Assembly (NCBI RefSeq): GCF_023078275.1
Contig: NC_062975.1
Span: 24,555,085 to 24,619,084, forward strand
DNA length: 64,000 bases
DNA from: Leguminivora glycinivorella
Taxonomy: Eukaryota; Arthropoda; Insecta; Lepidoptera; Tortricidae
Direction of reading: 5' to 3'
Position numbers and translations under genes: made by a program. The notes beneath the pieces are model-generated. The model was given only the letters and a program-made list of their open reading frames with translations. It was not told the DNA's origin and did no database searches. This document shows positions 18,723 through 30,200 of this stretch, piece after piece. Numbering within the stretch: position 1 is the stretch's first letter; each line of letters starts with the position of its first letter.

Positions 18723-19035
18723 AAGTAAATATACTTCCATTAAATAAATAATATATAATTATCTAGATCAGTAAAATTGCTGCGAGCAACAACTGAATAT
18801 ATGTATATTAATGTTTTCTTGAAACCTTGTACAAGTATTCATTTGGGGAATACTAATTGGCAATATTAATTGGAGAATCGCTTTTTCTTGTCCGTAGTAT
18901 GTGAGATGCGAGTCCTCATAGGTATATAGTAGACACACGAAAACTAAATAAAATATTGTTCAACAAATTGCTAGTCATGTCAATAACAGTAACAATTCAA
19001 GTTATCGTTTTTAAACTAAGGGGCTTAATTTTTTT

Positions 19036-19165
19036 TTTTTTTTTTTTTTATACTACGTCGGTGGCAAACAAGTATACGGCCCGCGTGATGTAAAGCGGTC
19101 ACCGTAACCTATGGACGCCTGCAACTCAAACAGTGTCACATGCGCGTTGCCACCCCATTAGAAAC
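19036..19165. mobile_element. repeat family D fragment
   Basis: ACTACGTCGGTGGCAAACAA to ACCCCATTAGAAACTTGTAC, preceded by a T tract. Truncated. Confidence 0.8.
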
Positions 19166-19351
19166 TTGTACAAAAATTGTAGAAAATATCGCTTTTCGTG
19201 TACTACGTGCCCTCTAACAAGACTTTTCCGATTTATAACGTACAGTACCCGGCTTTAATGATTGAAAATCGGTTTTTCGTCTTCGTAGAGCATTCTCAGC
19301 ATCTTGCTTATAAATGTGACGTTAATTGTCTCTGTCCAAAAATCGATGTGC

Positions 19352-19538
19352 ATCCATACTAATATTATAAATGGGAAAGTGTGTGTGTCTGTTTGTTTGT
19401 CCGCCTTTCACGCCAAAACGGAGCGGCGAATTGACGTGATTTTTTAAGTGGAGATAGTTGAGGGGATGGAGAGTGACATAGGCTACTTTTTGTCTCTTTC
19501 TAACGTGAGCGAAGCCGCGGGCAAAAGCTAGTTCTTTA
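19352..19538. mobile_element. interspersed repeat family E
   Basis: CCATACTAATATTATAAATG, GTGTGTCTGTTTGTTTGTCC, then CTAACGTGAGCGAAGCCGCG and AAAGCTAGTT. Further copies: 21540-21665, 29201-29385 and 48291-48545. This is a high-copy lepidopteran retroelement tail as far as I know. Confidence 0.75.
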
Positions 19539-19539
19539 T

Positions 19540-19770
19540 AAAATAATAAATATTGGAGACATCTTATACACATCAACTTAGCCCCAAACTAAGCAAAGCT
19601 TGTACTATGGGTGCTAAGCGATGATATACATACTTAAATAGATAAATACATATATAGAAAACATCCATGGCTCAGAAACAAATATCTGTGTCCATCGCAC
19701 AAATAAATGCCCTTACCGGGATTCAAACCCAGGACCACCACTTAGCAGTCAGACTTATCGCCGGTAGTAC
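19540..19770 (-). mobile_element. tRNA-derived SINE, family A variant
   Basis: AAGCAAAGCTTGTACTATGG and ACATCCATGGCTCAGAAACA, ending ACCGGGATTCAAACCCAGGA. The same left part recurs at 56765. Confidence 0.8.
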
Positions 19771-19774
19771 TGTA

Positions 19775-20860
19775 CAAGTGTACATCTAATATGAGTTCTT
19801 CATTTGTAAGTCTGACAACGGATTTTGCTAATCTAATATTTTTAATTTACTATGAAAATAGGACGAACAATAAATTATGCAATATAATGTTTCCTTTAAT
19901 TATGATTTTCCTTGTTTTTTCCCTTATAAAAGCCTCCAATAACAGCTGAGCAAGGATTATCCAAAATTTATAGCAACACGAACCAAAAACAATAGCCAGC
20001 GGCTTTCCCTAATACCCATAAAATTGGGCGGCGCCTGATAAGCCTACGATTAGGCCCTGTCCGGGTTCGAACGCGCGACTGCGTCAGGCGTATCAGCCCG
20101 TGAATTTTGGATGTTGAAAATTTGATTTTCGACAAAGCTTTGGCTATAGGCAAAATCATTATCACTATCGCTCCGGATGACTTTGTTTGAAATAATCATT
20201 GCCAGATTATCGTTAGTGATGATTCTAAAATCTTAGGTTAGCTTAGGTTAGGTTTGTTTTATGCCAATCCTGAAAAGTTACGCGTTTTTGAGGAAAACCA
20301 AATTAAAAATGTGGACAAACGATACATTATTATTTACTATTTATGACTTAAGACTTCATGGGCACTGCTAGAGACCGCCGCGTCTATGTGTCGTCTGTGT
20401 ATAAGCGCAAAAACTAAGCCTACTGAACAGATTTTCATACGGTTTTCACCTATGAATAGAATTATTCTTGGGGAAGGTTTAAATGTACAGAAATAGAAAT
20501 ATAAAAAAACTTTATTCAGGACGTTTGTAACAATATAAATTTAAAAAAAAATGTCACAAAAATTGAATTATAACGTCACTGAAAAGGTTTTCACTCAGTT
20601 TGTCTTCCGTGGTAACCCTTCCGTTACATACAAACGGAATATATAAATTATATAACACTATTAACACTAACCTATAATTAGATATTGTAGAAAACTTATT
20701 TTTATTATATGGATGTAGAAAAGTCGTGTATGTAACTGTAAGGTACAATCAACAGTTAGAACTCTAGGCCACTCTACAACCATGTCAAAATGACAAGCAG
20801 TAAGGCATTTCTTACAATCTGATTTATAACGTCACTATGACATAGTTCTACAGTGGCCTA
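19775..20860. other. intergenic with short repeat fragments
   Basis: At 20000-20110 is a block with TCCGGGTTCGAACGCGCGAC that could be a tRNA-related SINE head. At 20225-20330, GGTTAGGTTTGTTTTATGCC and CTGAAAAGTTACGCGTTTTT recur at 43705-43800. The rest is unremarkable. Confidence 0.45.
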
Positions 20861-21080
20861 GGGTTGATTGGCTGTACAGCGGGGAAAATCTCGACTGGGG
20901 GACAAATGTTACTGGTCCATTATTTTCCATGTTTTTTAATGTTTGCATTATTAAATAGAGTGTCCACCGGTTATTTATGGTTGACGTGTTCAGTGGATAC
21001 ATGTAGAACTCAACGTTATAGTGGAATAATGGAAAAAATGGATCAGTTACTATTGCCACCCAGTCGAGATTAGTCCCGCT
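20860..21080. repeat. imperfect foldback
   Basis: AAATCTCGACTGGGGG near 20886 and CCACCCAGTCGAGATTAGTC near 21057 are inverted, as are TGGTCCATTATTTTCCAT and GGAATAATGGAAAAAATGGA. A decayed MITE is likely. Confidence 0.6.
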
Positions 21081-21109
21081 ATACCTTAGATAGAAAAACT
21101 ATTCACATT

Positions 21110-21290
21110 TTTTGTAATGGCTAGAAGGAAAGGTGAAAGGAAGACCCAGGAGGAGTTTTGTTGACCAGCTCAAACAGAAGGCCGGTGTAAAGAACTAAAG
21201 AGGAAAGCGGAGAATGGGGAATATGGCGCATACTTTCCACCGACAAGAGTTACATAGGCTGCATAGCTCTTAAATAAGAAGAAGAACTGA
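21110..21290 (+). pseudogene. remnant of a LINE reverse transcriptase C-terminus
   Basis: Plus-strand sequence with GAAGACCCAGGAGGAGTTTT (GRPRRSFVDQLKQK in one frame) followed by degenerate codons resembling the end of non-LTR retrotransposon ORF2. Broken by stops. Short, so low certainty. Confidence 0.5.
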
Positions 21291-21539
21291 AGGCGGTACA
21301 AATGATCATAAGGCTGCAATCACAATCACCTTATTAGACCTTGCAACCCATTCGACCGGGGAAAAGTGCCCCGATGCAAATCCGCAATAAATTGCGACCC
21401 GACGACGGATTCGGAGCATTAATTTGTGTGAAATCGCGCGGAAAATGGAAATGGAAATTTTGTGACACCGATATTGGTCATCTAATTTTTCTTAAGGCCA
21501 CACTACCTGCCTCGGGCCTACCGCGGACACCGATATTGG

Positions 21540-21780
21540 TCATCATCCCTCCCTTCAACTATCTCCATTTAAAAAATCATGTGAATCTGTCGCTCCGTTT
21601 TGCCGTGAAAGACGGACAAACAAACAGAGACACACACTTTCCCATTTATAATATTAGTATGGATATATATAAAATATAAATACAAATTTATATAAGTATA
21701 TCATATCATAATATATGTATGTATGTTTGACATGATTTTTTTAAGTGGAGATAGTTGAAGGGATGGAGAGGGATATATTA
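21540..21780. mobile_element. repeat family E, truncated plus inverted scrap
   Basis: CTTCAACTATCTCCATTTAA to TATAATATTAGTATGGATAT at 21548-21667, then an inverted scrap GATTTTTTTAAGTGGAGATA at 21733. Confidence 0.7.
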
Positions 21781-21949
21781 TTCTAATGGACTATGGATGC
21801 ACACCACTAAAGGCACTGGTTCCACCAAAAGCGAGCAAGCTATGAGCTTCCGGCGGTTGAAACGAACAAAAGGTAGTCGCTCCCGTGTTAATAAAAGAGA
21901 CTTGATGATAGCGCAAGCGTGTAGTTCGTCGCCGAGCGATGAACTTTAA

Positions 21950-22466
21950 CCCTTAAATGCATGATTTTTTTCTTTTAACTAGAAATTAATAATGTGATAG
22001 ACAATGGTTTTCTGACTCTAGGAAAAATAATAAAAAAATATTTAACATCGATTTTAATACTAAATCAGTGTTAGAAGTAAAATAGGATAAATCTTACTTA
22101 TATAAATATATAATTACTAGTAAAATTTATAAGAAAACTTTTACTACTATTAAAAAGGTACACTATTTGAGAAACCCCTATGATAAAATGATTAAACATA
22201 AAATAGTTACTAACTCTGAAAAAATCTGCCTGAATCATGTACTAAAAATCACCATCATCCAGTTTTTTCACACTTTTCCGCCATTTTTTCTTAAATAAAA
22301 ACATTATTTCCAACCATTTAATAAAAAATGGCGGAAAAGTGTGAAAAAACTGAATGATGATCCTACAGATCTAAGAAAAATAAATAAAAAAGTCCAGCTT
22401 ATATTTTGGCTAGTTTATTAAATAATACATGCATTGTAGCCAAATGGCAACAATATGCATTTAAGG
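21950..22466. mobile_element. MITE O nested in MITE N
   Basis: CCCTTAAATGCATGATT at the left, and TATGCATTTAAGGG at the right. Inside is a second hairpin at 22250-22365 (CAGTTTTTTCACACTTTTCC mirrored by GGAAAAGTGTGAAAAAACTG). Confidence 0.85.
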
Positions 22467-22528
22467 GATAAATCGCTTGCTCTGTCTATAATTTCTACAG
22501 CAACGACTACCTTTTGTTCGTTTCTACA

Positions 22529-22903
22529 CCCTTTTATTGAATTCCGTTAACTTTAAGGGAAGGTTCTTTAGATCAAATACAATTAATTTATCTAAGAAAC
22601 TAGCGTCTTAACTCTTACGGCTATCGAGTTATTAAAAAAATAAAGATAATTACTGAACACGTGTGTGACAGCCTTTACCAATTCCTAATGTTATTTGTTT
22701 TGACATGTCCCGTCAATCACTTGACACTAACTTGAATGTTATTCTTAAGTGTCTTTCACATATAATTCATTTAATAAGTATGAAAATGATGATTTTTTTT
22801 TTCTAATTTAACTAAAAGTGATATACAGTGTGGTTCCTGATAATGAACCTAGCTTTGTGTCGAATTTAACGGAAAACAAAAAAAAACACGGTGTATAACC
22901 GAT
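22529..22903. mobile_element. MITE M nested in MITE N
   Basis: ATTGAATTCCGTTAAC at the left, and CGAATTTAACGGAAAAC with ACACGGTGTATA at the right. A second copy is in elongase intron 3 at 29856-30210. Confidence 0.85.
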
Positions 22904-22937
22904 ATCTCATCGCTTTTGGTGGAACCAGTGCCAAAAT

Positions 22938-23222
22938 GACAAGAATGATGTTCAACTTTACTTCAGTCTTCGCGGTAGGCCCTGAAATCCCTTTCCAGAT
23001 GAAAGTGAGACTTATTTTAACTGAATAAGGTAAGTTCCTGTTAGTAAGACGGAGTTTAAACGTACTAGCGAGAGACGTGAGGAGAATATGATTACTTTTT
23101 AATGAGGATTAAGGTTTATTATTGATAAGGGCGTTTATTTTGACATTATCATTTTGAGACTGTTATGAATGGTTTATACTTGGTTTATTATTATTTTAAA
23201 CTTACCTGAGGTAACTGAAATA
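22938..23222. other. intergenic, nothing recognised
   Basis: No gene or repeat boundary seen. Confidence 0.5.
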
Positions 23223-23223
23223 G

Positions 23224-23545
23224 ATTTTTTTTATACTACATCGGTGGCAAACAAGCGTACGGCCCGCCTGATAGAAAGCGGTCACCGTAACCTATGGACG
23301 CCCGCAACTCAAAGAGTGTCACACGCGCGTTGCCACCCCATTAGAAACTTGTACATTCCCTTCTGCTGTGTTAAATACACAGTAAAAAGGAGTGCACAAG
23401 TTCCAAGGAGGGTTCGGGTTGCCGACGACTCAAAGGACAATAGACGGAATAAGTCAGTTCCGTAAGTCCTCCCGTCATCAGCACACCGCACCCTCGTTGA
23501 GCTCTGGCAGCCTTACCGGCAGGAACACAACACTATGAGTAGGAA
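23224..23545. mobile_element. repeat family D
   Basis: ACTACATCGGTGGCAAACAA through the internal hairpin (TTCTGCTGTGTTAAATACAC, AGTAAAAAGGAGTG) to GCAGGAACACAACACTATGA. Confidence 0.85.
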
Positions 23546-23815
23546 AATGTCCAAGATGGCGCCTGTAATGTATGGGATGTCAGTCCTACCTACGATATCG
23601 GATCGGATAATGTGAAATCTCACTAAGGGCGAGCAGTGTGCTTGCAGCTTCTATATGAATCCTTTGCAGAATTACGATAAAGCGAGATAGATGGTGCTTT
23701 TCTTAATCAGAACACGATATATATGCTCATAAACGAATCCACCACTATGTTAGTTAAAGTTATTAAGAAAGTTTTAAGCAAAAGCATGTCTTTTTTTTTC
23801 AATTGAGATGTTTGT

Positions 23816-24010
23816 ACGTAGTGATGTGCAAGTTGCTTCCGCAAAATTTCCAAAAAATTCCTAAATTTCTTGAAAAAATCACGAAGCTTTCACGAAAAAT
23901 AAAGGGAATTTAAATTTATAAAATGGTCCATATAAGGAATGGAAAATTTCCAAAGTTTTCCTTTGTGAAAATTCCAGAATCCTGGAAACTTTCCATCGGC
24001 ACATCAGTAG
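23816..24010. repeat. interspersed repeat EE
   Basis: AGTGATGTGCAAGTTGCTTC, AATAAAGGGAATTTAAATTT and CTTTCCATCGGCACATCAGT. A second copy is at 26352-26575. Confidence 0.75.
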
Positions 24011-24262
24011 TTGTACGACTTATTGGCGATAGATCCGTGACCTCTAGTTACTGGCCACCGTTTTAACTCACTTTAAAATAATATATGTATATTAACCACG
24101 TAATATAATTGTCTACGTAGACAGAGCATCGTAGATTTTACATAATTAAATATGTAAAAGATTTGGCATTCGGCCGTAAAAATCGCCGTGTGGTGGTAGT
24201 GCCTTAAGTTCAGACTTGAAAAGTGTTGTGTTAAATGCACTGAAAATTGTGCTAACATCAAC

Positions 24263-24284
24263 ATGGATTGGTTTAAAGGAGCTG
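24263..24284 (+). CDS. elongase 1 exon 1
   Basis: ATGG start in context ATCAACATGG, seven codons MDWFKGA, then G|GTAAGT. The one leftover base makes a Val codon with TT of exon 2. The start is supported by the alignment of DWFKGAV with WYSKGVV of the paralogue and by the shared phase. The upstream 190 bp (24070-24262) is probably 5' UTR and promoter; I cannot place a start site. Confidence 0.85.
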
Positions 24285-27200
24285 GTAAGTAGAAGTTTGA
24301 TGTGTTATTTTTATACTACGTCGGTGGCAAACTAGCATACGGTCCGCCTGATGACATATTCCGTTTAGACAAAGTCCCACAGTTAAATCTACGAGATAAG
24401 ACATACAAAAATGTAATTATGGTCCTTGGAAATGTACCTATATAGATATTTTTTGGCAAATAAACGATTTATGATTATGATTATGATTATGATGGAAAGC
24501 GGTCACCGTAACCTATGGACGCGTGCAACACAATAGGTGTCGAATGCGAGTTGCCGACCCATTAGAAACTTGTACACTCCCTTTTGCTGTGTAAAGTACA
24601 TAGCAAAAAGGAGTTGTACAAGTACTAAGCAGGGTACTGGTTGCCGACGACTCAAAGGACAAAAGATGGAACAAATTAGATCCGTAGGTCCTCCCGTCAT
24701 CAGCACACCGCACCCCCGTTGAGCTCTGGCAGCCTTACTCACCAACAGGAACACAACACTATGAGTAGGGTCTAGTGCTATTTGGCTGCGGTCTTCTGTA
24801 AGGCGGAGGTACTTCCCCAGTTGGGCTCGTCTCTAGATTCGAGCGAGATGATATTATTTCATCTGCTATTTATGATGACTTAGATTATTACAGACTTTTG
24901 TAGAATATTCCCAAATATAGAATAAAAGGAACAAAGAAAAGAAACAAGAATATAGAAAACACAACAACGTAACCAAACTATTAAAGATCGACATACCGCC
25001 TTTACCAAAAATATTTAACTTGGTGGGCCGCTTCGTTTCAACAAAAAGAAGTGAAATCCCACCAAAAACATTCTGTAAAAAACTAGCCAAGGTGATGGAG
25101 CTGCTTATTTTATCTCTAAAAAGTAATGAAATCTAGACAAAGTCGTGCCAAGTCAAGGTTCCTTACTAAGTATAATAATAAAGAGATCGCTCGCACGATC
25201 ATCGCGCATTTATTAAGTCCAGTGCCATAACCCTTAAATGCATGACCTTGACAAAGATTTTTTCAAAATTTGAATTTTGACATGCTGTCAATAGAGTCAA
25301 AAATACATGATGCATATATATGTCGCAGTAAGTCGTAACATAGTTAAACGAAAGCGATTTATTGCTATCTTACTAGGAATATAACTATAATACGTTACTA
25401 GTTTAGTCAAATAGTTATATGACTGGATTCAGTTTAGTGAAATGATTGTAGACAGGAGTGTGGCGGTGCGGCGGAGGTATAGTTATAACCCTAGGGATAT
25501 AATTATATGCGTTAAACAAACAAACCACAGTGAAGAATTGTTTAGGGCAAGAATTTGTTAATTATTTCCAATTCAATGTGCTTATTCTCTCTAAACACAT
25601 AGACGGATGGACAGAGTCGCGACATCAATAAATAATAAATAAATATTATAGGACATTCTTACACAGATTGACTGAGGCCCACGGTAAGCTCAAGAAGGCT
25701 TGTGTTGTGGGTACTCAGAAAACGATATATATAATATATAAATACATACTTATATACATAGAAAACATCCATGACTCAGGAAAAAATATCTGTGCTCATC
25801 ACACAAATAAATGCCCTTACCGGGATTCGAACCCGGGACCGCGGCGTAGCAGGCAGGCTCACTACCGACTGCGCCAGACCGGTCGTCAAAAGGACATAAG
25901 GGTTCCTTTTGATTTTTTTTTGGTATAGAACTATAAAGAACCGGGACTCCTGGTTCCAGTCCCACTTAGAGACGTATTATAATTATATCCCTAGACTAAG
26001 TTTAATCCAGTGATATAACTATATAACTAAACTAGTACCTACCGTATTATAATTATATTCCTAGTTCTTACTAGGTTATGAATCGCTTTTGATTAGCTAT
26101 GTTACGGCATATAATTATATCCCTAGGGTTATAACTATACCTCTGCCGCAGCGCCGCACTCCTGCCTACAATCATTTCACTAGACTGAATCCAGTCATAT
26201 AACTATTTGACTAAACTAGTAACGTATTATAGTTATATTCCTAGTAAGATAGCAATAAATCGCTTTCGTTTAACTATGTTACGACGTATAATTATATTCC
26301 TAGGGTTATAACTATATAACGGTTTTATCTATCTTACTGCGACATATACATCAGCTAGCGATGTGTAAGTTGCAGAAACTTTCCAAAAAAATCTTAAATT
26401 TCTTGAAAAATTCACGAAACTTTCGCAAAAAATAAAGGGAATTTAAATTTATGAAATGGAAAGTTTCCATCTATACAATTATCCATACAAAGTAGGTATG
26501 TAAAGTTTCCGAAGTGTTCTTATGTGAAAATTTCAGAATTTTGGAATCTTTCCGTCGGCACATCAGTGTACATCACTAGGCATTTAAGAGATAAGTGAGC
26601 ATTTCTTTTTTTTTGCCACTTTTATGAAATGTGATATTTTTGAAAAAAAGAATGCTATTTCTACTCAGATTTACTAGCTTTTTCAATCCTAATAGTTAAA
26701 AAAATTGTCCCATACGATTTTTTATTTTGTTACCATTTTCCGTACATATATTATTGTACGGGGTAACAAAAGAGGAAAGTAACAAAAATGTATGGAATTT
26801 CTGGGACGCTTTTTGTCTCCCAGTGAGATTGAAAGTACTTGTGATTCTGAGTACAATTGACCTAAAATTCCCTAAACAATCAAAATAAAAAAATGGCAAA
26901 AAAAAATGCTCAAGTGAGCCTTTTAATTTTTTTTTCAGTTGACTATGTCGACGACTGGTTCCTAATGCGCACACCATGGCCACTGTTCGCGCTATGGCTC
27001 GCGTACATTTCGTTCGTGCTCAAAGTGGGCCCTTCCTACATGTCCACGCGGCCCCCCTACAAACTCACCAGCGCTCTAGCCTTGTACAATCTGTTTCAAG
27101 TCGGACTGTCTTGCTACATCGTTTACATGGTAAGTATATTCATCATATTAGAAGACTAAAATGTCATATTGTAAACTTTTCTGGATTTCGCCTACTTTCA

Positions 27201-30200
27201 GAGTTATAAACATCATCGTCATTCTCTTGCTCTTTTCCCATTATTTGGGGTCGGCGCAGCAGATTATCTTCCTCCATTCCTCTCTATCAGCCGTCATTTC
27301 CATACTAATACCTTTCGCTCTCATATCGTTGTTCACACATTCCATCCATCTTTCTTAGGCCTTCCACTACCATTGTATCCATCCACAATTTTACAATTAA
27401 TTATTTCTCAGAACAAAACGCTATTCTGATGGCGATGATACAGTTTTTATATTAAAGGCAAAAATGGAAAAATTTACGCTTCCGGCGGGACTTGAACCCG
27501 CATCATTTTTTCCTTTAATATAAAAATGTTTAGAATCGTTAGCAGACGTTTCTACTTAATAAAAATTGATGATACAGTTATCGGATAACTAGTAGGAACT
27601 CATTGCAAAAAAGTAAAACATTTTTTTTATTTTAAGTGCCAGTTTTATGCATATTTTTTTTTACTTTTTATGTGAAAATACATCCAAAAAAATATAAAAT
27701 AAAATACACAAAATTTTTTGGCGAAATTTAACAACATACAACATTTTATCTTAATTTTGCCCTCTGAAATGCGTAGTTAAAATCTTCACACCGTGTTCCC
27801 TCTTGTGTACCTATATGACGAACAAGTTTACATACAAACATGATACACGTGGCAAGTTAAGAACAAACGGGCCTCTCGCTCGTTTCTGCCCAGGGTGGCT
27901 AGCCGAATGGCACAATCGCTCACGAAACGCTGTCGGAGAAATGCCATTCGGCTACGGGGCCAGGCCCCGTAGCCGAATGGCATTTCTCCGACGCCGAAAA
28001 CGAAAAACGAGCCGAAAGCGATACGCCGCTGGCTCTGTCGCGCCAATACGCAAGCGCGATAGAGATAGATATCTACTAGCGCTTCGTTTCGTGAGCGTTT
28101 CGTGAGCGATTGTGCCATTCGGCTAGCCACCCAGGCCCCGTAGCCGAATGGCATTTCTCCGACGCGAAACGAAAACGAAACGCCGCGAAAGCTAGTCAGG
28201 CCCTGTCGCGCCAATGCGCAAGAGCGATAGAGATAGATATCTACTAGCGTTTCATTTCGTGAGCGTTTGTGCCATTCGGCTACGCACCCAGAACGTGCAA
28301 GTTGTGGATTCGAACATTGGGCGCTTCAAGATGCGGCGTATTAAGGGTTCTCAAAGGTCGGCAACGAATTTTAGTGGCTCCTCTGATGTTGCTTATGTCC
28401 AAGGATGGCGATTATTTTCTACCCATTTGCTGCCTATAATCTTGATAAATATCTAGTTTTCCCACATAAAACTGAACATCCAACACCTTTATAATTATAA
28501 CATGAAAGAGAGGAGATAATCTTATATCATGCACACATATTTGTGTGATGTGAACTTCTAGCCTTGAAATATACTTAATCAATATTAATTTAAGTTTTTG
28601 TGTCACTCGAAACAAGTAGCCATTGTTAAAAAGCTTATTTAACTATAATGTAAACAATCTTAAATACTATTTCAATATCAAATTACTGCATAATTACGAA
28701 AAAAGGAAACGTCGTAACGAATTTTCGAGTTTTCATGAGTTTTTCTTTCGCATTTGTAAAAAAAACACAAAATCAGATAGATCGTAGGTGTCAGGGTTTC
28801 GAATCCCGGCCAGAAATTAAGTTTTTGTTTTTTGTCTTTTTTTTTTGTTTTTGTATTTATAAGAGTTTTTTTTTATCTATAAAAAAAGATGTTACATAAA
28901 TGGAATAAGAAATAATAATAATATCGTCAATCCATGCATGATAAAAAATGTAAATATATTCTTCTAGCGATTGAAAATATTTTTGTGTACCTATTTTTAA
29001 AAGGCATGTGAAAATTTGAAAACGAATCCTTGAAAATCTTTTCAAATACAAAATGAAAGGTCAAAATATGTATTTATTTTCAGGGTACATACATCATGAG
29101 CAAAGAAGGTTTGGTGAGCTCGCATTGCGCGATTGAAGCGAAAGATACTCAACCTTATGTAAGTTATTTTTTAACTTTTTCTACTCGCTTACTTTTTTTT
29201 GTAACTAGCTTTGCCCGCGGCGTCGCTCGTGTTAGAAAGAGACAAAAAGTAGCCTATGTCACTCTCCACCCTTTCAACTATCTCCACCTAATAATTCACT
29301 TCGATTCGTCGCTCCGTTTTGCCGTGAAAGACGGACAAACAAAGAGACACACACACTTTCCCATTTATGATATTAGTATGGATGGATTTAAAGGGTCGTG
29401 CACATATTTTTAAAACTCTACCTTATAGATGTCAAGACAAGTTATTAGTATATACAGGGGCGGCTCACTCCGCGATCCTTTCGCCGCGCTACAAGTACAA
29501 GCCGGCGGCCGCGAGTTCGCGGCCCATTCAGTGGCGACGACCTTCGCGCGGCGCAATAGAATTCAATGTCGTCTGCACGCGTGCGGTCCGTTTGTTAATG
29601 TAGGTAAGAATTTAGAATGGCGGCGTTTTGTGAACATCAAAGGAGTGAGCCTTCTGTACTTGTACTATTAGATATTCTGTGGTATATACCCCAAAAACGC
29701 ATTTGTGCATAATTATGTAGGTAGTATATTTTTGGCACATGTTAAGGTACTGCGTGCAATGCATCGTAATAAAATACGTAAGTAGGTATATAGTTTTCAA
29801 CAATAAATCCCGATGGGAACCAAAATCTTTAGTCACTTTTTACTTTATATACACCATGTTTTTATTGAATTCCGTTAACTTGAAGGGATGGTTTTTAGAC
29901 TAAATACAATTAATTTCTCTAAGAAACTAGCATCTTAACTCTTACAGTTATCGAGTTATTAAAAAAATAAAAATAATTACTGAGCACGTGTGTGACAGCC
30001 ACTTCCCAATATTGTTTGTTTTGACATGTGCCGTCAATGACTTGACACTAACTTGAACAATTATTCCTTAGGGTCTTTCGCACTTGTATGAAAACGATGA
30101 AAAAATTTTTTTGCGAATTTAACTAAAAGTGATATACAGGTTGGTTCTTGATAACGAACCTAACGACATATCGAATTTAACGGAAAATAAAAAAAGCACG

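Larger units (their letters stand above)
21812..22937. mobile_element. outer MITE N, interrupted by two other elements
   Basis: Left arm GGCACTGGTTCCACCAAAAG and AACGAACAAAAGGTAGTCGC. The right arm is split: CGACTACCTTTTGTTCGTTT at about 22503 and CGCTTTTGGTGGAACCAGTG at 22912. Elements O (21950-22466) and M (22529-22903) lie inside it. Confidence 0.85.
25228..26592. mobile_element. large MITE-O relative with CCTAG-rich foldback
   Basis: The ends are CCCTTAAATGCATGAC and GGCATTTAAGAGATA, the same termini as MITE O. Inside, inverted arms (about 25318-25510 and 26105-26350) share ATCTTACTAGGAATATAACT, GAATGATTGTAGgcaGGAGTG-type sequence and TAACCCTAGGGATATAATTA. The motif CCTAGGGTTATAACTAT and near variants recur many times. 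A SINE sits in the centre. Confidence 0.75.

Noticed and set aside
29427..29603. GC-rich open frame between elongase exons 3 and 4 as a missing exon
   Set aside because: No elongase motif, exons 3 and 4 already join in phase 0, and the block looks like a high-copy repeat.
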